NCBI GenBank assembly: GCA_024691265.1 | Contig: JAILNT010000210.1 | Location: 1-8,404, forward strand | Direction of reading: 5' to 3' | Source of the DNA: Treponema sp. | Lineage (GTDB): Bacteria; Spirochaetota; Spirochaetia; Treponematales; Treponemataceae | DNA length: 8,404 nucleotides | Shown here: piece after piece, positions 5,540 to 8,404 of the stretch | How the letters are laid out: each line of letters opens with the position of its first letter | Numbering within the stretch: the stretch's first letter is position 1 | Translations under genes and position numbers: made by a program | Notes under the pieces: model-generated | The model's input: the letters and a program-made list of their open reading frames with translations, nothing else | What the model was told of the DNA's origin: nothing | Database searches by the model: none

Positions 5540-6091
5540 ATGAGCGGCAATAATGACCTTGTTCCAGGCTTTAATGATGAACATGATGATAGTTTAAAAA
5601 TTACACTGGGAAAAATCGATGGAGTAAATAACGGAATCGTTATATATCTTAATGGCTATATTGATACATATAATTCTGCTTTTTTCCAGAAAAGAGTAAA
5701 TAAGATTGTCGAAGCAGGATTTGTTAACCTCATTTTTAACTGTGCGTCTCTTTCTTATGTTTCTTCAACCGGTATCGGCTCTTTTACATCTTTCCTTAAA
5801 CTTGTAAAACCAAAGGGTGGAGATATAGTTCTTCTTGAAATTCAGCCAAAAGTTTATGAAGTATTCCAGCTTCTTGGCTTTTCTCAATTCTTTAATATTA
5901 AAGATACAAGAGAAGAAGCTGTGGAATTCTTCCAGAAGGGATCTCCAATCGTAAATGATATTTTCCCTAAAATCTTCCAGTGTCCAGTTTGTTCTAAAAA
6001 ACTCAAGGCTGTAAAAGCTGGTCGTTTCCGTTGTTCTGAATGTAAGTCTATACTTGCTATTGATGACCACGGTTCTGTAACTCTTGGTTAA
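5540..6091 (+). CDS. STAS-domain protein with C-terminal zinc ribbon (anti-sigma-factor-antagonist-like)
   Basis: Residues about 18-130 form a STAS domain, the fold of SpoIIAA/RsbV anti-anti-sigma factors: strand IVIYLNGYIDTYNS (33-46), then FVNLIFNCASLSYVSSTGIGSF (61-82) with the loop YVSSTGIG. S76 lines up with the phosphorylated serine of SpoIIAA (DSSGLG); the preceding aspartate is replaced by S75. Residues 148-168 hold CPVC...CSEC (C148, C151, C165, C168), a typical zinc ribbon. The protein is 183 residues, about 70 longer than a bare RsbV. It is probably cytosolic and works by binding a partner, such as a kinase/anti-sigma factor or phosphatase, but no partner gene is adjacent. AGGAGG (5531-5536) lies only 3 bases before ATG, a strong but unusually close site. 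The gene is its own transcription unit, between a good promoter and a strong terminator. Confidence 0.85.
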   Translation: MSGNNDLVPGFNDEHDDSLKITLGKIDGVNNGIVIYLNGYIDTYNSAFFQKRVNKIVEAGFVNLIFNCASLSYVSSTGIGSFTSFLKLVKPKGGDIVLLEIQPKVYEVFQLLGFSQFFNIKDTREEAVEFFQKGSPIVNDIFPKIFQCPVCSKKLKAVKAGRFRCSECKSILAIDDHGSVTLG

Positions 6092-6129
6092 TTTTACTGG
6101 AGAAAAATTTCTAATTTATTAGATAATTC

Positions 6130-6170
6130 AAAAAGTGGTTTTCTATTTGGTGTGGGAAACCACTTTTTTT
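6130..6170 (+). terminator. Rho-independent terminator of the STAS gene
   Basis: AAAAAGTGGTTTTC (6130-6143) pairs with GGAAACCACTTTTT (6155-6168), 14 bp with one G-U pair and an 11-base loop. The 3' arm runs into seven T residues (6164-6170). It starts 38 bases after the stop codon. Confidence 0.93.
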
Positions 6171-6209
6171 ATTGTTTTTAGCAGTATTTCGTGATAACAT
6201 TTTTAGTAA

Positions 6210-7229
6210 ATGAAATCACCAATTATTCTTATTACAGCTTATTTGCGGATATGTTTATTAGGTTCTGTCGGTGGCGGCACCTTGTACATGTTATATCATT
6301 CCTGCATGCTTATTAATGCCGGAATACCGCTATCATTTTTCTCATTATCGTTATTTGTGACCGGTGCTTTTCATTCTTTTCCGATTGCAGCATCAGTTAC
6401 TCCTCTTTTTCTGACTTTGCATAAAATTAGGCACCCCGTAAAAGGTAATGTTGCATATCTTATTGTTTATGTATTACTGTCTATTCTTACCTGGGGAGTT
6501 GTTCTTCCATTAAGTGCTAAATATAGCTATAAATTTGATAATATTTCTATATTAAAGAAAACAGAACATATTCCTTCTGTAGGTTATTTTCGCCCAGAGA
6601 AATCTTGTGATTCTTTTGATATAAAAAACAGTGAAAATTCTAATATATCTGATGAAGCAGAAAAAGAATGTATTTTAAATAAACTAAATGAAACTAAAAG
6701 TCTTGTGTATTATTCAAAAATTGACAGTAACAAAAAAGCAACTGGTATATACATACAACCTGCAGAAAATGCTGGTTTAACAAAAAAAACTTCTGCATTT
6801 ACAGATTTACAGTTGTATGAATCTAGTGATTTGTATGTTGATAGTCTTATAGAGGAATCTATAAATCTTCCTGGAACTATAAAATATATTATTCATAGTT
6901 TAACAGTAATAATAAAACAAAGTCTAAAGGCTTTTTCCGAAGGAATTATAGCATGGTTGACATTTTCATTAATGGGACTTGCTTTATTTTCTGTAATTGG
7001 AATAAGTTCTGTTAGCCATTGGCGGCTTGTTAATGTTGTTATTACAATTTGTGCAAGTATATTTATATATGTTGTTAATATAGCTTTTTATGATGGAACA
7101 GCTTTGAAATATTTATCTGAAAACGATTTGGAAATAGTACTTACTATTTTTAATGTAGTAGTCTTTCTTGTTTTTTCACTCACAGCTTTATTAAAACAGA
7201 ATATTTCGACGAAGTCTAAGTATGTCTGA
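6210..7229 (+). CDS. Six-helix integral membrane protein, function unknown
   Basis: I do not recognise the family. The 339 residues show three N-terminal hydrophobic helices (about 5-29, 42-70, 80-103), a polar section (104-240) and three C-terminal helices (about 246-266, 271-293, 307-327). The polar section begins with Ser/Asn/Lys/Glu-rich sequence and may hold strands near 164-183 (KSLVYYSK, ATGIYIQ). Three helices, a soluble domain, then three helices is also the plan of LptF/LptG permeases, but their sequence signatures are absent, so I do not assign this. A TAA lies directly before ATG 6210, which rules out an upstream start. No Shine-Dalgarno sequence is seen; TTGTTT (6173-6178)-N16-TAACAT (6195-6200) is a weak promoter candidate. 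The next gene starts 53 bases downstream on the same strand with no terminator between, so the two are probably co-transcribed. Confidence 0.75.
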   Translation: MKSPIILITAYLRICLLGSVGGGTLYMLYHSCMLINAGIPLSFFSLSLFVTGAFHSFPIAASVTPLFLTLHKIRHPVKGNVAYLIVYVLLSILTWGVVLPLSAKYSYKFDNISILKKTEHIPSVGYFRPEKSCDSFDIKNSENSNISDEAEKECILNKLNETKSLVYYSKIDSNKKATGIYIQPAENAGLTKKTSAFTDLQLYESSDLYVDSLIEESINLPGTIKYIIHSLTVIIKQSLKAFSEGIIAWLTFSLMGLALFSVIGISSVSHWRLVNVVITICASIFIYVVNIAFYDGTALKYLSENDLEIVLTIFNVVVFLVFSLTALLKQNISTKSKYV

Positions 7230-7282
7230 TTGATGATATTTATTTATAAAAGTTGTGAGAAAGCATATTTAGGAGAGATAAA

Positions 7283-8404
7283 ATGAAGAAGGTCTTTCGC
7301 ACTGTAGTTATATATATAATTATTTCAATGATAGCTTGTATTATTACAGGCTTTTTAAGAAAAACTCCAATTCTGTTGTCTAAAGATATTAATCTTTATA
7401 AGTTTTATACTGGTTTGTATTTTTTCTTTTTATCAATTCCAGCCTTGTGTATAAGTGGTTTTATTGTTGGCTGGGCTATAGAATTTGATGAACACAGTGC
7501 AAGTTGTGATTATTCTTTTTCAAGGGAAATATTCAACTGTTTTAAGCATGTTATAAAAACTGCCCTTGTACTTGTTTTTATAATTACTGCTTCTACAGAA
7601 ATTGCTTTACCATATTTTTCTGCAAAAAAAAATCAAATGGAAATAAATTATGAATTGTTTTCTGAATATATGGATTATGGTAAGAAATATCTTGAAGAGG
7701 CAAATGTAGAACTTGCTTATCAGTATGCTTCAAGAGCTGTTTTAATAGATAAGTTTAGTAATGAAGCTGCAGATTTGAAAAATAAAATTGAATATGCTTA
7801 TGAAAATGCAGAACATCTTAAAAATTATGCATTGGGACTTGATGGTATTATAGATGATAATTTTTCAAATAAAGGAAAAACTTCTTATACTGTAGAAGAA
7901 CTTATGGCAAAATCAAAGGAAGCTACAGAAAAAGAAGAATGGTTTGATGCTCATTATTATGCAGAGCTTGCAGCTAATATTTCTGCTTCTAAAGATTCTT
8001 CTCTAAAGGGTATTGCCGTAGATACAGCTACAGAAGCTTGGGGTGAACTTGAAAATCCTCCTTATTTTGAAAAAGATGAAGAAGCCCTTGTATATTCTAA
8101 AAAGATTGAAGGTTATGAAGCTTTAAGAAGGGGAAATGCCATAAAGGCTTATTATATTTTCCATACTCTTTTTCAACGTTCCCGTTCTCTTTCAAATGAC
8201 CCAGATATAAAACAATATCTTGAAGCTTCTGAAAAATTACTTGTAAAAAATTATTTCTTTTTAGATGAAACTGATGGTATTGAACATCTTGAAGATGCAA
8301 GAAATGTTTATTTCAGTATAAAGCAGGAGAATGGAGAAAGTTCTGTTTATCATATTCAAGGTGTTGCTTCTCTAAAAAAGAGAAATCAGTATGTTAAATA
8401 TCTT
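7283..8404 (+). CDS. Membrane-anchored protein with TPR-like repeats, 3' end outside window
   Basis: An open frame runs from ATG 7283 to the window end, 374 residues with no stop. AGGAGAG (7271-7277), 5 bases before ATG, fixes the start. Three hydrophobic helices lie near 8-24, 44-67 and 92-112. The rest is polar and looks all-helical, with three TPR-like helical hairpins: about 124-157 (YELFSEYMDYGKKYLEE..ELAYQYASRAVLID), 205-237 (EELMAKSKEA...WFDAHYYAELAANIS) and 276-305 (EGYEALRRGNAIKAYYIFHTLFQRSRSLS). TPRs mediate protein contacts; partners and function are unknown. Which side of the membrane the repeats face was not determined. It follows the six-helix protein by 53 bases and is probably in its operon. 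The third helix ends ALPYFSAK, echoing VLPLSAK at the same place in that neighbour, so the N-terminal modules may be related. Confidence 0.82.
   Translation, partial: MKKVFRTVVIYIIISMIACIITGFLRKTPILLSKDINLYKFYTGLYFFFLSIPALCISGFIVGWAIEFDEHSASCDYSFSREIFNCFKHVIKTALVLVFIITASTEIALPYFSAKKNQMEINYELFSEYMDYGKKYLEEANVELAYQYASRAVLIDKFSNEAADLKNKIEYAYENAEHLKNYALGLDGIIDDNFSNKGKTSYTVEELMAKSKEATEKEEWFDAHYYAELAANISASKDSSLKGIAVDTATEAWGELENPPYFEKDEEALVYSKKIEGYEALRRGNAIKAYYIFHTLFQRSRSLSNDPDIKQYLEASEKLLVKNYFFLDETDGIEHLEDARNVYFSIKQENGESSVYHIQGVASLKKRNQYVKYL

Noticed and set aside
5765..6070. Minus-strand open frame of 101 codons opposite the STAS gene
   Set aside because: The plus strand here encodes the STAS core and zinc-ribbon cysteines; the minus-strand product shows no domain and no translation signal.
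6210..7229. Six-helix protein as an LptF/LptG lipopolysaccharide-export permease
   Set aside because: Only the topology matches; the conserved sequence signatures are not visible, so the name was not used.
8097..8300. Minus-strand open frame of 67 codons near the window end
   Set aside because: It overlaps the TPR-like coding frame, which has a good ribosome binding site and continuous helical sequence.
1..8404. CRISPR array, tRNA or rRNA gene, insertion sequence, attachment site or replication origin
   Set aside because: No regularly spaced repeats, tRNA-like cloverleaf, transposase, terminal inverted repeats with target duplication, or DnaA-box cluster was seen.

Overview
The window reads as a stretch of an AT-rich bacterial chromosome, most likely a Treponema-type spirochete. 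This is inferred from protein style only: a SUMF1-like protein with the 'CNRLS..E.L.PCYTV' and 'ANGYR.P' blocks common in treponemes, a PurB beginning METRNIFENISCLDHRYS, a STAS protein with a zinc-ribbon tail, and low G+C. No rRNA, tRNA, CRISPR array, transposase or phage gene is visible.

Layout. (1) 2-724: the 3' part of a gene for a degenerate formylglycine-generating-enzyme (SUMF1) domain protein; its 5' end lies before the window. (2) 830-2254: purB, adenylosuccinate lyase, closed by a strong intrinsic terminator. (3) 2487-3842: an M18 zinc aminopeptidase with a structured leader holding two consecutive inverted repeats. (4) 3919-4650, minus strand: a TrmJ-type tRNA 2'-O-methyltransferase, convergent with the peptidase; the gap between them holds nested hairpins. 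(5) 4696-5424: a short-chain dehydrogenase divergent from trmJ. Its reading frame is broken near the C-terminus, so it looks like a young pseudogene or a sequence error. (6) 5540-6091: a STAS-domain protein with a C-terminal four-cysteine zinc ribbon, with its own good promoter, a 13-bp leader hairpin and a strong terminator. (7) 6210-7229 and 7283-8404 (running off the end): two membrane proteins of unknown function, apparently one operon. The second has three TPR-like helical hairpins. Both may share a three-helix N-terminal membrane module.

Most genes are housekeeping genes in single transcription units. purB acts in purine synthesis, the M18 enzyme in peptide turnover and trmJ in tRNA modification. 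No defence system or metabolic cluster was found. The least explained parts are regulatory: a 9-bp palindrome bracketing the trmJ -10 element in the trmJ/SDR divergent promoter; a similar dyad (TGATTTAT-N8/9-ATRAATCA) before both the peptidase and STAS genes; and mutually exclusive hairpins between the convergent genes. Four gene starts lack a Shine-Dalgarno sequence, while three have a clear one. All functional calls rest on motif recognition by eye.
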